This document shows, in pieces, positions 1 through 11,501 of a DNA stretch of 64,000 nt. Under the pieces are notes generated by a model. The model was not told the DNA's origin. It saw nothing but the letters and a program-made list of their open reading frames with translations, and searched no databases. The translations under genes and the position numbers were made by a program. Origin of the DNA: Magicicada septendecula (taxonomy: Eukaryota; Arthropoda; Insecta; Hemiptera; Cicadidae); the NCBI GenBank assembly GCA_034769895.1, contig CM068372.1:371213258-371277257 (forward strand), given 5' to 3'. Position 1 is the first letter of the stretch. The number at the start of each line of letters is the position of its first letter.

Positions 1-278
1 ATCTCGTTATTGTCAAAGCGTTTATTTATTGCATTAAAATTTACCTCTAACATTGCGCTTTGCTTTGCCAAAAGTGCTTGCATCATATTCATTATCTCGT
101 TACTATCAGATTGCTTATTTTGGATAGGCGTTGAATGAATCCTAGCGCCTTCCATTGTCACGGACTCAGTTAGGCTTATTTCATTTACTACCGTTTCGGT
201 TACTATTGTGTTAATTTGATTTTCAGTACTAGTGCTAGTTAAGTCAATGCTGTTGACTTTATCACTATTATTTTCCAT
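1..278 (-). CDS. Element F gag, N-terminal part (runs off the left edge)
   Basis: An open frame of about 92 codons runs from an ATG at 276-278 to the window edge without a stop. The translation is rich in Ser, Thr, Asn and acidic residues, and contains an IHSTPI segment that recurs as a variant in the Gag of element A (IHSTPIVV) and resembles HSTPGVS in element G. It then enters a coiled-coil-like stretch (MMQALLAKQSAMLEVNFNAI). It lies about 130 bp downstream, in its own direction, of a primer binding site and a 5' LTR, the normal place for gag. By family knowledge Gag forms the particle and binds the element RNA; only its start is visible here. Whether the rest is intact cannot be judged. 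Confidence 0.7.
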   Translation of the reverse strand, partial: MENNSDKVNSIDLTSTSTENQINTIVTETVVNEISLTESVTMEGARIHSTPIQNKQSDSNEIMNMMQALLAKQSAMLEVNFNAINKRFDNNE

Positions 279-376
279 TTTTCTATTATTGTTTACTTAT
301 ACACAATTTTGTAAGCTTACTAACTACACAATCGCCCTCGCTCCCAAACAACCCGTTCTGCAGCTTAATTAGGTCT

Positions 377-405
377 GGCGAATGTAATAAAAAATTACAC
401 TCGCC
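377..405 (-). promoter_or_regulatory. Hairpin adjoining the primer binding site of element F
   Basis: On the minus strand GGCGAGTGTAA and TTACATTCGCC can pair as an 11-bp stem (one G-U pair) around a 7-nt loop. It starts inside or directly after the primer binding site. Element A has a hairpin at the same place with changed but still pairing bases (33,411-33,439), so it is probably an RNA structure for primer placement or packaging. The role is inference. Confidence 0.55.
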
Positions 406-423
406 GTCCCTGTTCGGGCGCCA
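405..423 (-). other. Primer binding site of element F (tRNA-Lys type)
   Basis: The minus strand reads TGGCGCCCGAACAGGGACG. Its first 18 bases match the widely known primer binding site complementary to the 3' end of tRNA-Lys. It is separated by one base from the CA end of the LTR, the normal arrangement for a primer site. The same site is present in element G at 13,294-13,312. Confidence 0.85.
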
Positions 424-424
424 C

Positions 425-1566
425 TGAAACAATATAACTTCTATCAAATTAATTAACTCTTACCTTTGGGTTCCTCTCTAGGGTTTTACAGACGAACACA
501 GCTGCAGAAAGGATTATTTGAGATAAACGGTACAAAGATAAATACACAGTTTATATTTAAACAAATAGCGTCTGGTTTATTGGACAAATTAATTATTTTG
601 TTTTACTTTGATAACAATTAAAGTTCTAATTTCTTTTAAGGTATGTAAATATAATCTTCATTAGTAACATATGAAATCTAACGAATTAGTGAAATGAACA
701 TTTCTTACTCAACTAGCCTATGACGAATTATTTATATTTTTAATGAACCAATACATTTTATTTTTTACTTGTTTAATTTATATCTTTTCCCTTAGAGATC
801 TCTATTGTTTAGTAAAATGTCTGTAAATGTAAATGTTACAATATAGTAGTTAAAGTTCTGAAATGATAATATGGTACTCATCCTGGTAGTGGCTTCGCTC
901 CAACTGGTGTATTATCCCTCACTTCGAAAGTCACTGTATACTCATTAAAGTAATTTTATCTCTGCTGTTACTGAGTTTTACTGATTACTAAATCATTGTT
1001 CACATATAATAATGGTATCGGTCCACGTAACTTTATCGGTACGAGCACAGATCGCTTTTTAACTAGTTGACCGCTTTCTGAGTTCTTACATACTCCCACA
1101 ACTGTTTATAATGAGTTCACTGATTTTAACTAAATGTTCACTAATTTGATTTAATGTCTCCATATGTGTTAATATTAAGTCGGCCGACGTAACTTTGCTC
1201 GAGCACTTAGATGGTTAATTTTTCTGGCCGCGCTATATTGTTTGCACACTTAGTTGTTTTTACTGGATAGGCCAACTATTATTTATGGTCTATCCTACAC
1301 GTCCGAGGCCACTGTTTTTAACGAACTTGTCAAACTGCTCTTTACTGTCTCATGCAAACACTATGATGACAATCTGCTTACTGTGATTCACACACACAGA
1401 CTGCTGGAGAGCTATTATGTAATACGTCTGGCTTGGCTGTCTCCAGACATCAAGAATAACACTATGTTGCTGGTTACAAGGGGCACCTCACAGGTAAATA
1501 CTGACAATTAAAAAATTTACTGATCTGACTTGAAACTAAGGTAGCACACAATTCTGTACCGTTACA
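425..1566 (-). repeat. 5' LTR of element F (1,142 bp)
   Basis: On the minus strand the segment starts TGTAACGGTACAGAATTGTG at 1,566 and ends TTTCA at 425, next to the primer binding site. The start is shared with the LTR of element D (19,892) and with the solo LTR ending at 63,752. The end resembles those of the LTRs at 23,459 and 33,392. By family knowledge it holds the promoter and polyadenylation signals. The ORFs inside it are not real genes. The flank at 1,567 is the 3'-end sequence of another relative, so F either inserted there or shares this LTR with that neighbour. Confidence 0.8.
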
Positions 1567-2974
1567 CCGCTGTTCCATAGTTGTGTAGATTCCCCAGATA
1601 TAAAACCCCCTGTTGATTTCTAAGTTATACCAATTTCACAGGCAACCAGCTATGGTCAGTTTTACAATTATTCTGCCCACAGCTGGATGTCATCCAAAAC
1701 CACGGTCTGGGCTGGTAAGGCCGGGACCGCCCGAAAGTGGGGAATCTATTTAAAAAACATACAATTCATGTTTAAGATTCCTACACTAACATAATACATA
1801 TAATACACTCATAATTAACATTGCGATTATTACATTAATATAAACAATTCACATTTAAGTTTGACCAAAATTACACACCTTACAGCTTTACTTTAGCTTT
1901 AAATTCTATTAAATCTTTTACTTGTTTCATTTATTATTACATTTTAACTACGATTTTTCTATTTAACATTTTCATCATTACTTGGTTTGGGTGATTCAGT
2001 CATTTACAATGATTTGATTGAATGGGCATTTATATATATAACCTTACTCACCTTCTTCCTTCTAACAACCACTAACAGATTTACATAGGGTGACACCAAT
2101 CTCTCAATAATAATCCCCTTCAACACTAATTCCACTTACATCAATTTATTCTCCTCTTAAAATAAAATATCTAATACCCTCTTTGTAACTAGGATGTGTT
2201 CCCTAACCTGGCAATTCCATTCATAACCTTTTGCCCTCCACCAAATATCGGCAAACACTCTTCGACCCTTCACAATTACCTGCCCAACGACGCACGTTAA
2301 TCACTCCTTACCACCTCACCCTCATCTACAAAATATCATCATCAACTATTTACTCTCTAATTACATTACTCTCATTACTCTACATATATGCACTGTCGCT
2401 ACTGTGTCCCTAATACTACCTCGTTTCTGTATTACTTTTTATTCCAAATTCTTATTTTATCTAACACCCATTAAAGTTAACTTTGACTGCCTCCAATGCC
2501 TTATTGAAATAATCATCACCCAAGCTCTACCTTTTACAACATTTTACATTTGTTCATTTACTATTTATTATCAAGTTTAAATCTTATACAAATCATTTAA
2601 ATTCATTATCAAAATTTATTTCTACCACATTTAAATCAATTAATTCATCTACAATTTATTTTAATTCAATCAGTTATTTAAACACAACATTACTTTAATT
2701 ACCTTCTTCCAAAACAATTACAATTCATTTAATACAGACTCTCATTATTTATTAAGTCTGGTGAAATATTATTATTATTATTAAAATCAGTTTCTACTAC
2801 ATGCACACATTGTTTACTTAAAATACATAGCAACACAAACACAATTAATTTCATTATAGATTTATTTACAATTTTTTGTCATTATTTTTCTGTTTACCAC
2901 ACCTCATTTCATAAGTTAGCTAGGTCATCACCATAAACTAAAATATTTAAAATGTCCATTCATTGCTTTCTCAT
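1567..2974 (-). mobile_element. 3' untranslated region of a decayed gypsy relative (F2)
   Basis: There is no credible gene here. Read on the minus strand, the part around 1,580-1,745 resembles the 3' untranslated region of element A near 40,670 (shared TAGATTCCCCAC and a following GC-rich stretch). The part just left of 2,974 matches the region just after the ORF of element D near 21,250-21,350. It is AT-rich, with a short ATT microsatellite near 2,768-2,780. I read it as the trailing non-coding part of an element whose ORF is at 2,975-3,667. Confidence 0.55.
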
Positions 2975-3680
2975 TTAACCCCCATCATCATATACTAATC
3001 TGATCTTATGACTATACCATTCATTTACAATCAAATACATATTGCTAATATAATTATAATAGTCACCATCATTACTTTGTTCCATTGTATCAATACTATT
3101 GATAATACAAATATTATTGCATACTGTCAATTCGAAATTCCTGTCGACATTGTGTATGGTAATTTCTCCTTTAGTATTTTCTGTTACAGTAAGGTAAGTT
3201 AATAATTCGTCAACATTATCATCTACTTCTGCTACTACCCCAGTTTCAATACAAGGTGAGTACTCAATATAATTACCAGCTCTCTCTACATCTAACCTTT
3301 CCACAAATTCTTCATAATTTCTATTCACCTTAAATAATTTTGTCTCCCTATCTACACACAACTCTCTCTCTAAATATCTCTCACCATAATGCCATATCAC
3401 ACTTTCTCTACCATCCCATACAGAGGGCACTAACTCATAAAAATTCAGGGAACAACTCAAAGACCTCATGTCTTCCAATAATAAGGGACTCTTGCCCTTC
3501 AACAACGACATTTGTAAACACCTTGGTTCACAATAAACCTGGGGAAAATTTACCCTCTGCAACCCCTTATAGCGATAACAAATTTTAAATTCATAATTTT
3601 CTGATCGAGAAGTGCGTTGGCACACAGTCAAGTCACCAACCCAAGCCAGAGTAATAAATAAGGACAATTTAACAACACGT
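2975..3680 (-). pseudogene. Truncated copy of the extra ORF found in element D
   Basis: About 230 codons are open from near 3,680 to a stop at 2,975. The frame has no ATG at its start, and a stop lies just upstream, so the N-terminal part is missing. The translation aligns by eye with the C-terminal half of the element D protein: LQR near the start, a Trp-containing segment (ELVPSVW against FVVPFAW), then a strongly similar (Y/F)LERELCVDRE-type motif, a charged helix, and a C-terminal T(Y/T)LTVTENT-like stretch. I recognise no known domain. Because the reading frame is kept in two diverged copies, it is probably a true protein-coding region of a non-autonomous LTR element family. The function is unknown. 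Confidence 0.55.
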
Positions 3681-5876
3681 CAACCCGACGCTAGCTACAA
3701 GACAATGAGAAAACGCCTGACATAACACAACAAAAGGAAATAGGATCGACTGTGACAGCCCAAGCTCAACTCAGATTTACAACACCACAACAAACCGAAC
3801 AAAAGCAGAGTCCAGTGGCACGGATACGCAGAACCCTGCACATGCTGTAGGGTTAAATCGAAGCGTGCGAGCCTTAAGAAAGAGATACTCACTCACAAAG
3901 GATTTAGAAAGGTTTTACCCAGTATGAAGACAATGCAGCGCACACCAAGTGAATACAGTCGACGGTGTCGCACAGCGTGAAAACAACGTTAGGATGACAA
4001 CTGATATTTATGACGAGAGACCGTGGAGGCATCTCAGGATGACGACGAGCAAGAAGCTGTTAATTGGCAGAAAAAAGGCGAAGGGTAGTCAAACAATGAC
4101 CAGGACGCTACGTATTGTTAGTAAGGGAATAACAGCAGGCCTTGGGAAACTCACAAGAACAAAGGTTTGACGGACAGGCGAGCAATTACTCTACATTCTC
4201 AGAAGTAGTGCGAAGCGCTTTCGCCGTGTATTTTAGGGGATGTTCGATAGCCAACCAGAGTCTAGCATCTTCCAAAGAAGCAAGTGGAGAGGACTGTCGT
4301 CATGGTGACAACCAGAACAGCGAATCAGGGAGTCGAGAACCATAGATCTTCACAGTGGAAGGAAATATCGGACCTATCGAGACTGACCATACGCGTGTTC
4401 GACAGAAAGTTGCATTATGGTAGAAGACGTTTAATAAAAACTGTTTACGGGGTACGCGAGCTCTCAGTTGTTCAAATTTTCTCGGTTACTCAATAGTTCT
4501 TAGTTAAGTCACGGAAGTCAGTTACTCAGTTAATCAGTCTTCAATTTTAATAACAGTCTTACAAAACTCTATATCAGTATTTCACTAAGTTTACAGAAGT
4601 TTACCGCAGTAGCGCATAGTGTGAAGTGATATAAGTATCGCTAGATTTCAAGTTCGATACTATAAACTTTAAAAGTATTTTGTCATGCAAACTTAAGTGA
4701 AGAACTTAAGTAATAAGTGAACAAACGACTCGATGTTAGAACTTTGGTGCGACAATTACGGATACAGTGATCGATATCAGAACGCAATATGATTCAGATA
4801 TAACTATCAATGTTGTGCGGACTCATAAACAATAAGTGACTCAACACTTACAACACTCGTGCTCGACATTGCACACAATTATGATCCAACTAAATTAAAC
4901 GTATATAATCACACGAAGCAGTTTAGCGACAGACAGTTATTTGTACACAACCACTAATAATGAATGCACTTATGCAACACAAGACTCTATAAACTTTCAT
5001 TATTAACGGGCAACGCCAACGGCAACGACACAGACCGGGAGTGAATCTTATCCGCAAGTGCACAGTGATGACAAACATCTAATCTACGGAATTTCTACTT
5101 ACATGGGATCATCAGTGAACAGGAATTCTCACTGATGGAGTTTTGGATATTCACTATCTCAAGTAAAATCCTCATGTTATTAATATCATAATAATACTAC
5201 TGCTCTGTCTCTTTTCCAAGAAACCACACTTTGAGAAATTATATCAATCATAACGATAATATTAAATATAGAAAGCTACTCATCTGAGACAAAATGAACG
5301 CATTAGTGTAGGATAAATAATATTTGACTGTCTATGTTTGTGTATTTTATTGTGTTGTATGTTATGTTTTACAGCGAGCAACGAAACGGATATATATATT
5401 GTGATTTATATTGTTATATGTTTTTCTGAATGTATTTTCAAGTCATAATTTATATTTGTGTATCAGAAGTTTATTTGAATAATGTTTAATAAATAAGTAT
5501 TTTATGCGTTCATTATTGTCACAAACCTTAGTAACAAAACACTAACGTTAATTGAATTGTTTGTAATCAATTTTCTTATATCGTTTTATAACGACAATAA
5601 AGAGTCTAAATAATTATGCTAATCATTAATGAATACAATTAATTATATCAGAGTAATTAATATATTCGCATAAATAAATCAGTTTGACACATTTAATCTA
5701 ATTGAATAACTGAATTTGCATAAATTAGCATAACTGCACTAAATATAAATGGCCCCCATCGCATGGCAAAAGAGCAGGCAGTAGGTAGAATAAGTAGATT
5801 AACATATCAGTTATTAGAATAAGATTTGTAAGTGTAAGGCTAGTTTGACTGGATGCTTACGCGAAGTAAGGCAAAA
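3681..5876 (+). mobile_element. Probable 5' LTR and leader of element E; no gene seen
   Basis: No convincing protein is encoded here; the ORFs of 60-80 codons look random. The segment ends just before the gag start of element E at 5,877, so it probably contains the LTR and leader of that element. A possible primer site starting TGG lies near 5,750, but I could not define LTR borders because the 3' LTR of E is interrupted by element D at 18,897. Confidence 0.35.
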
Positions 5877-7232
5877 ATGACTAGCAGTTCCGATAGCATG
5901 AACTTCGAGGTCAACAACCAACAAGGTGTGCCCGATAACGAAGGTGAAGACTCGCCGATCGAGTCACAAATGACTGAGGAGACGTCAAACGTCAGAGCGC
6001 AGGGATAGGAGTCCCAACCACAAGAAGAGGTAACATTACGTTCATTAATGGACTTCACGCGCAAGCAGAAGGAAGAAACTAATGAAAGCCTTAAAGTAAT
6101 TAATGAGAAATTTGACAGGCAGGATGAGAAATTGGAAGAAGTCAGAAGAGAACAGAATGAAAACAACAAATTACTCAGCGAACAGCTGGACAAGCATAAG
6201 GAAGAAGTCACGCAACAGATGGCCGAGCAGATCATGCAAATACGCACAGAGATGGGTGAGTACAAGAGAACTTGTGACCAGAAAATAAGCGAAGTCCAGA
6301 AGCAGCAGGAAGAAACCATAAAAGAATTGAAAGATGACACTAATAAGGAGTTCGAAGAAATACGAGAAACCAGAGAAGTAGACCGCCAAGAATTGAAAAA
6401 CATACCCCAAAACACACAAATGAATATTAAAAAGATCAATAGCAAATTAGAGACGCACATTAAGGACAACCACAAGAAACAGTAAGACAGCTACAACAAG
6501 AACAGGGAGATGCGAACAACACGATACAACAGAAAATTGAAGAACTAGACAGAAGACAAAAAACGACAGAGCTGAAGCTGGATGAAAACGCCAGGGAGAA
6601 ACCGACCCGTATAAACGAACTGAAGTGTCAGATAGAGCGATTACAACGACAGCTAATCGAAGGTGAAATTGGACCGAATTATAGGGTCAACGGACAAGTA
6701 CATGTCGAACTCAAATACAACGGGACCGATAGATTCCCAATGGAATTCCTCAAGGAATTATTGGAGCTCCAAGAATTGTATTACACTAACAACGACATCA
6801 AATGGATAGGGAAGCATTTGGAGATGGACGCTGGAATATGGTGGCGCGTGATACGAAACCAAATATCCACGTTCGAGGAATTCAAGGAGGCGTTTACCTT
6901 GAAATATTGGGGACAGGAACGTCAAGATAATATCCGTGATAACCTCGAGTACGGAAGGTACGAGTGGAATGGACCGATCACAGCCATACAGTACATCGAA
7001 AGAATTTTATTGGAGAGCAGGCAGTTAACACCCACATTAACTGACCATCAGCTGATTAAAAAGATTTCTCGCCACTTTGGAAGGGATTTACAACTTGCCG
7101 TAATCACACACGGGATTACGACAATACCAAATTTCGAGGCGTTAATTACTGAATACACGAACATCCAGCCGTGTAATGAAAATAACCGTAGGTTACACTA
7201 CCGACCTACTAACGAAGAGAACATAAATACTT
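5877..7232 (+). pseudogene. Element E gag, broken and cut off by a PLE insertion
   Basis: The reading frame opens at ATG 5,877. It has a TAG at 6,006-6,008, continues as a long charged coiled coil (Lys/Glu/Gln-rich, about 6,048-6,480), and needs one frameshift near 6,478. It then continues through a globular part from 6,740 with WIGKHLEMDAGIWWRVIRNQ and FKEAFTLKYWG, which resembles the Ty3/gypsy retrotransposon Gag fold (compare FEGDFRSKYWS in element A). It ends where the inverted PLE block starts near 7,230. No zinc knuckle is visible; the C-terminal remainder would lie after 15,218. By family knowledge Gag packages the element RNA. The copy is inactive. Confidence 0.75.
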
Positions 7233-7269
7233 AATATAATTTGAAACTTTCTCATGTGAAAACTTACTT

Positions 7270-7330
7270 GTCTTTTTTGTCGAACGCGTTTCGGCATCGT
7301 ATTCGCCTTCGTCACCTTAGAAACAGACTG
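7270..7330 (-). ncRNA. Degenerate hammerhead ribozyme motif, PLE copy 1
   Basis: The minus strand contains GTGACGA (the CUGANGA core with its first base changed), a GGCG/TGCC stem II with an AATACGA-type loop, GAAA, a very short palindromic stem III (ACGCGT) and the GTT cleavage triplet. The core change C to G should impair catalysis. Copy 2 has the intact CTGACGA core at the corresponding place. Confidence 0.6.
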
Positions 7331-9090
7331 CCAATACTTAGTAACGGTTGTTGCTTGGAAGGTATAGTAGGGGTGGTGTGTAGAGGAAGGGGATTGGCAC
7401 GGGGATCCAAATTATTGTTTGTTTTTTGTATGATTGTGTCGAAAAGTGTATGTGATTTGTATTGTAACTGGTCGTTTACTATGTTGTTTGGTTGTGTTTT
7501 GTGGTGTTTGTATATTTCATACTGTTCAGCTGTGTTGAGTTTTCGACCTTTGGGTAAGAGGTGTAATATTTCAAGATTAGTATCTATGTTGGCGCAACTA
7601 TGGTTATGTGTGTGTATGTGTGTGGCAAACGCAGAATGTATATTGTTGTTGGAGAGGGCCTTTAAGTGTTCAGAGTAACGGGATGAAAAAGATCTTCCCG
7701 TCTGGCCTATGTAGAAACTATTGCAGTTATTACAATTTAATTTGTATACACCTGTTCTATTGTATTTGTCTATGTCCGTGTTTGTATCGTTGATGTTTTT
7801 TGATGGTATTGTTAGTTCTGAATGCTATTTTGTACTTGTGTTTTCTGAATGTGTTGGCAAGTTTGTGTGTGTTGGAGTTTTGGTATGTGAATGTGATGTA
7901 TTTATTGTGTTGTGTGTTGTTGGTATTTTGTGTTTTGTTATTTTTGTTTTTGATGCGTTTGTGTAGTTTGTTGATTAAATTGGGGTTGTAACCGTTTTTC
8001 ATTGCTATGTATTTGATTGTGTTGAGTTCGTCAGTATAATCTTGTTTACTTAAGGGTATTTTAGTTAGTCTATGGAGCATATGGTTGAAGGCCGCATGTT
8101 TATGTTGTGTTGGGTGGTTTGATGTGTTGTGTATAACCATGTCAGTTGTGGTGGGTTTTCTGTATATTTTGTATGTGTGTGTATTGTTAGTTTTGTCAAT
8201 TGTTAGGTCTAGAAAATTTATACTATTGTTTTGTTCAATTTCCAGTGTAAATTTTAATTTGTGGTGTATTGTGTTTATGTATTTGTGGAAGTTCTCAACT
8301 TGTCTTGTGTTGCCTTTGAATAAAAGTAATATGTCATCTACATACCTGTGCCAGTAGATGATTTTGTTGGTGTATTTGTTGTTGTTTATTATGTGGTTCT
8401 GTTCTATGTTGTGTATATATATTTCTGCCAGTATTCCTGATATGGGGGATCCCATCGGGAGACCGTCTGTTTGTGTGTATATCTTGTTATTGTATGTAAA
8501 GTAATTTTGCTCAGTTATTATTTTGGTAAGTGTGATGATCTCTTGTATTGTGTTTCAGGTGTGTTGTTTTGTCTGAGTAATTGTTCTAGTGTTTGTATGG
8601 TTTCTTGAACTGGGACATTGGTGTATAAATTGGTGATATCAAAAGATGCTAGTGTTGAGTTGTGTGGGATGTGGATGTGTTCAGTTTTCTTGACTAGGTC
8701 GATGTTGTTTTTGATAGATGTGTTGTTACTGAGATTAATGTTTTCTCTGATTATTTTGTCTAAGTGTTTGGCGATTTTGTGGGATGGAGCTTGTGTGTTA
8801 TTTATTAATGGTCTGATGGGAATGTTAGGTTTGTGTATTTTTGGTAATGCTTTTAGTATAGGGGGGATAGGTTTTATTTGTTTTAGGTACTTGGTGCTTT
8901 CAGGTTTGATTATATGTTTTGTATTGTTTATAAATTTGTTAATCTGTTTTTGAAATTTTAGTGTGGGGTCTTTATTTATTTCCGTTATATTATTTTCTTT
9001 GAAGAAATTTTCAATTTTAGTGTTAAGTTGATGTTTGTCTATTATGACGTTTATGTTCCCTTTATCAGCTTTTAATATTGTTATGTTAAC
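7310..9090 (-). pseudogene. PLE reverse transcriptase with GIY-YIG endonuclease
   Basis: In order, the minus strand shows the conserved N-terminal KADKGN stretch (near 9,070), the fingers and palm region (ALPKIHKP, FDITNLYTNVP), then LPMGSPISG, the RYVDDILLLF catalytic motif (Asp-Asp), NFLDLTI and YRKPTTTDM. After a linker comes the GIY-YIG nuclease: GVYKLNC, FYIGQTGRSF and a downstream EH. These are diagnostic for Penelope-like elements, which copy their RNA at nicked DNA. The frame is broken at least twice: near 8,550, and near 7,793, where two bases are missing compared with copy 2. The stop codon is the TGA at about 7,312-7,314, which also lies inside the hammerhead motif. Confidence 0.85.
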
Positions 9091-11160
9091 GAGAACATGA
9101 TGATGTTCACCAATGTTAAAACTTAACAGCGGAAGCAGAGACACGGAGAGGTAAAACCCTGCTCCAAAATATACAGTCTCTGTGGAAGCGAAAGGGCGAA
9201 ACAGTCCTCCATAATCTGAAATAGAGTGTGTGGCTGGGAGGTGACGTAAAGGAGTCACGAATTTAAAATTTTATGACGTAAAAGTTTTGCTTATTCAAAG
9301 TTTAGTCCAATCAAAAATGCTTGTGCTCTGTCCACATAATTATATGCTCAGACTCGTAAAATAAGGTTCATACTATAATTTTAAAGGTATCATTTTATTG
9401 TTGTGTGTTAGATATAGTTGTTGATAAAATGTATTTTCATTATGTGTGTAATTTTTTTTCTAAGCCAAGAATTAGACGCCTGGCAGGCAATCAACATAAC
9501 AGAAGTAAGTGTTGATAATGTATTACATGTAATTGTTCAATTTTGAAAGGTATTCATGGTGTTTTTATTATGTTAGGATATCAGCTGATCAACAATACCA
9601 TGTCACTGGTATATTGGTTTGTAAATGTTACAAGTAATTAATGTTTAGTGGGCTACAGATATTTCGAAGTAAAGATAAAAAGAATATGCAGATTAATAAA
9701 AGATAATTTATGGGTGATAAATGTTTTATGGGACACGTAGACCTGTCCAAGTTGAATTAAAAGTTGAATGTGAAACAGTAGAGATGAGTATGATGTAATG
9801 TTGTTTTTGAGTTAATGTATGTTATAGAAGTTGGTGAAGTATTAAGGTTGACACAGTTGTGGGGAATTTATGTAGAGTTTTGAATGATCTATATTTATGT
9901 TTATAGTTAATGAGGTTATTTTGTGTATTTGTAGTGAGGTAATGAGATTGAGATTTTTGGGGATGGCAATTTTGTATTAGGGGGTAGTGTATTTGGGGAG
10001 TCCGCAACAAGGGTTGGGACGGGATTAGAATAGATTTTAGTGGGGAAGGGGCCGCCTTAGGTAGAATCCGGGCCGCCAAATAAGGGAAATGAGTTTTGGG
10101 TAGGGGAAACACGTATCCTATGTACAAAGGGTTGGAGAGTATTTTTTTTTATATATGTAGAGAAGGCGGCGTTTTGAGTTAAATGGTAAGTTGTGGACTA
10201 GAGTGTTTTGATTAGTAGATATTTTTGATAGAGATGGGTGTCATGATAATTGAGTTGATGAATATTAGAGTCAGAGGGAGAAAGTTTATATAGGTATAGA
10301 AATCTAATACAGAAAAACGAGAATAAATAATTTACATCACCCACAGTATATTAAAGTAAGATTGTTGAAAAGAAAGAGAGATTCATGATAAAGAATGTAC
10401 AATTGTTTTTTAAACCAGTGACAGAATTTTGATAGAAGTGAAAATAATGTAAAGTCAAGAAGTGTTTAATTTAAATGATTTAAATGCCAATTTGATTATT
10501 ATTTACATTAATATTTTGTTTATTATAAATATTCTATGTTACTATGTTTTGTATTTCAAGGTAGGATATTACAGATATTTAAAGTGTTTTCAGAAATCAT
10601 ACATAACATATGTAGGTCAAGGGTTTGGTACTTGACCTAGTTATGATCAGCTGATGAGTTCATACACCTACTAAGCTTGTAGAGTGGGAATTCAATTTTA
10701 ATTTGTTTGTTTGATTAATTCAAACTAATCTTTGAATAATTTTAATAAATGTTATTTAATAAATAAATTTAATAAATATTTAATGAATAATTTTTTTGAA
10801 TTTTAAAATTTTGAAAATTTTAAATTTTTTTGAAGAAAAAAAAAACTTGATTTGTCGCCTGCCAGCGAGTGAATATGTTAGATAATTAGTATTTTGTTGT
10901 GTATGTATTAATGATGTTTCTTTTATTGTATTGCTTTATATTGGTAGGCTATAAATTGTTCTCATGCTAGAGTAAGGATGTATTTGTATTAATAGGAATG
11001 TTTAGGTTAAGTCATTGTAACAAAAATTAGAAAAAAGAGGAAGAGAATTTTTTGGTAAAAGATTTTTTTTGAATATTGAATTTTTTGAATTTATAATAAA
11101 TTTTAAAAGGAAGTTTTTATTTTAATGTGTTATGATAATATGTAATGTTAATGTGTGTGA
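9091..11160. other. AT-rich stretch without a recognisable gene
   Basis: Between PLE copy 1 and the recognisable 3' end of element G there is no credible coding region. The plus-strand composition (long A/T runs, many TGT-rich stretches) suits the 3' untranslated region of a gypsy element, and part of it may belong to element G, but I could not find a clear alignment to the other elements. The 101-codon minus ORF at 9,822-10,127 looks random. Confidence 0.4.
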
Positions 11161-11501
11161 GCCCAGTATCTGCTAAAGGCAGCCCAGTTTGCAAAAAGGG
11201 GAAACATATCGGCGGAGGAGCTGGGATAATTTTAGCCAGGGATTGAGGATTTTGGGGGTAGCATGTTAGAAGGCGAGGTGTGCCGTGGGGCGAGTCTGAT
11301 CGATTTCTCGGTGTTGGGATCTCTTACGGAGAAGTCCAGTGATCTCGTTCAGATGAGTCCATGGTCACTGAGCCAGGGGGGTCGTGTACCCATGAGATTA
11401 AGAACAAGGGGGTTGTGGCACCAGTTCCTCTCCGGTCCTCTTCGGGGTTATCGATGAGATTTCTTCTGTCGTGAACAGCAGAATTCTCATCGAGGGGGTA
11501 T
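11161..11501 (+). mobile_element. 3' end of element G with polypurine tract
   Basis: The segment 11,290-11,500 aligns by eye with the sequence just upstream of the 3' LTR of element A (41,560-41,765). Shared landmarks are GGTGTTGGGATCTC, GAGAAGTCCAGT, CAGGGGGGT and ACCCATGA. It ends in a purine run (CGAGGGGGTAT) directly before TGTAGCGG, the LTR start. By family knowledge such a tract primes plus-strand synthesis. Confidence 0.7.

Larger units (their letters stand above)
7230..9090 (-). mobile_element. Penelope-like element, copy 1 (5'-truncated)
   Basis: The minus strand carries the reverse transcriptase and GIY-YIG endonuclease region of a Penelope-like element, followed by its 3' end at 7,230. 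Homology stops near 9,090, at the start of the reverse transcriptase (KADKGN region), so the N-terminal part of the protein is missing. Copy 2 (14,459-15,218) has the same 3' end in the opposite orientation; together they bound an 8-kb block inserted in element E. The plus-strand ORFs here, rich in Leu, Phe and Cys, are shadows. Confidence 0.85.

Noticed and set aside
405..423. Lentivirus-derived sequence, based on the primer site
   Set aside because: Only the tRNA-complementary site matches; gag and related pol sequences are of Ty3/gypsy type.
3949..4496. Overlapping 67-73-codon ORFs
   Set aside because: Three overlapping frames with random composition, no motif, in a probable LTR or leader region.
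7241..8953. Leu/Phe/Cys-rich plus-strand ORFs that look like membrane proteins
   Set aside because: They are antisense shadows of the Penelope-like reverse transcriptase and endonuclease on the minus strand.
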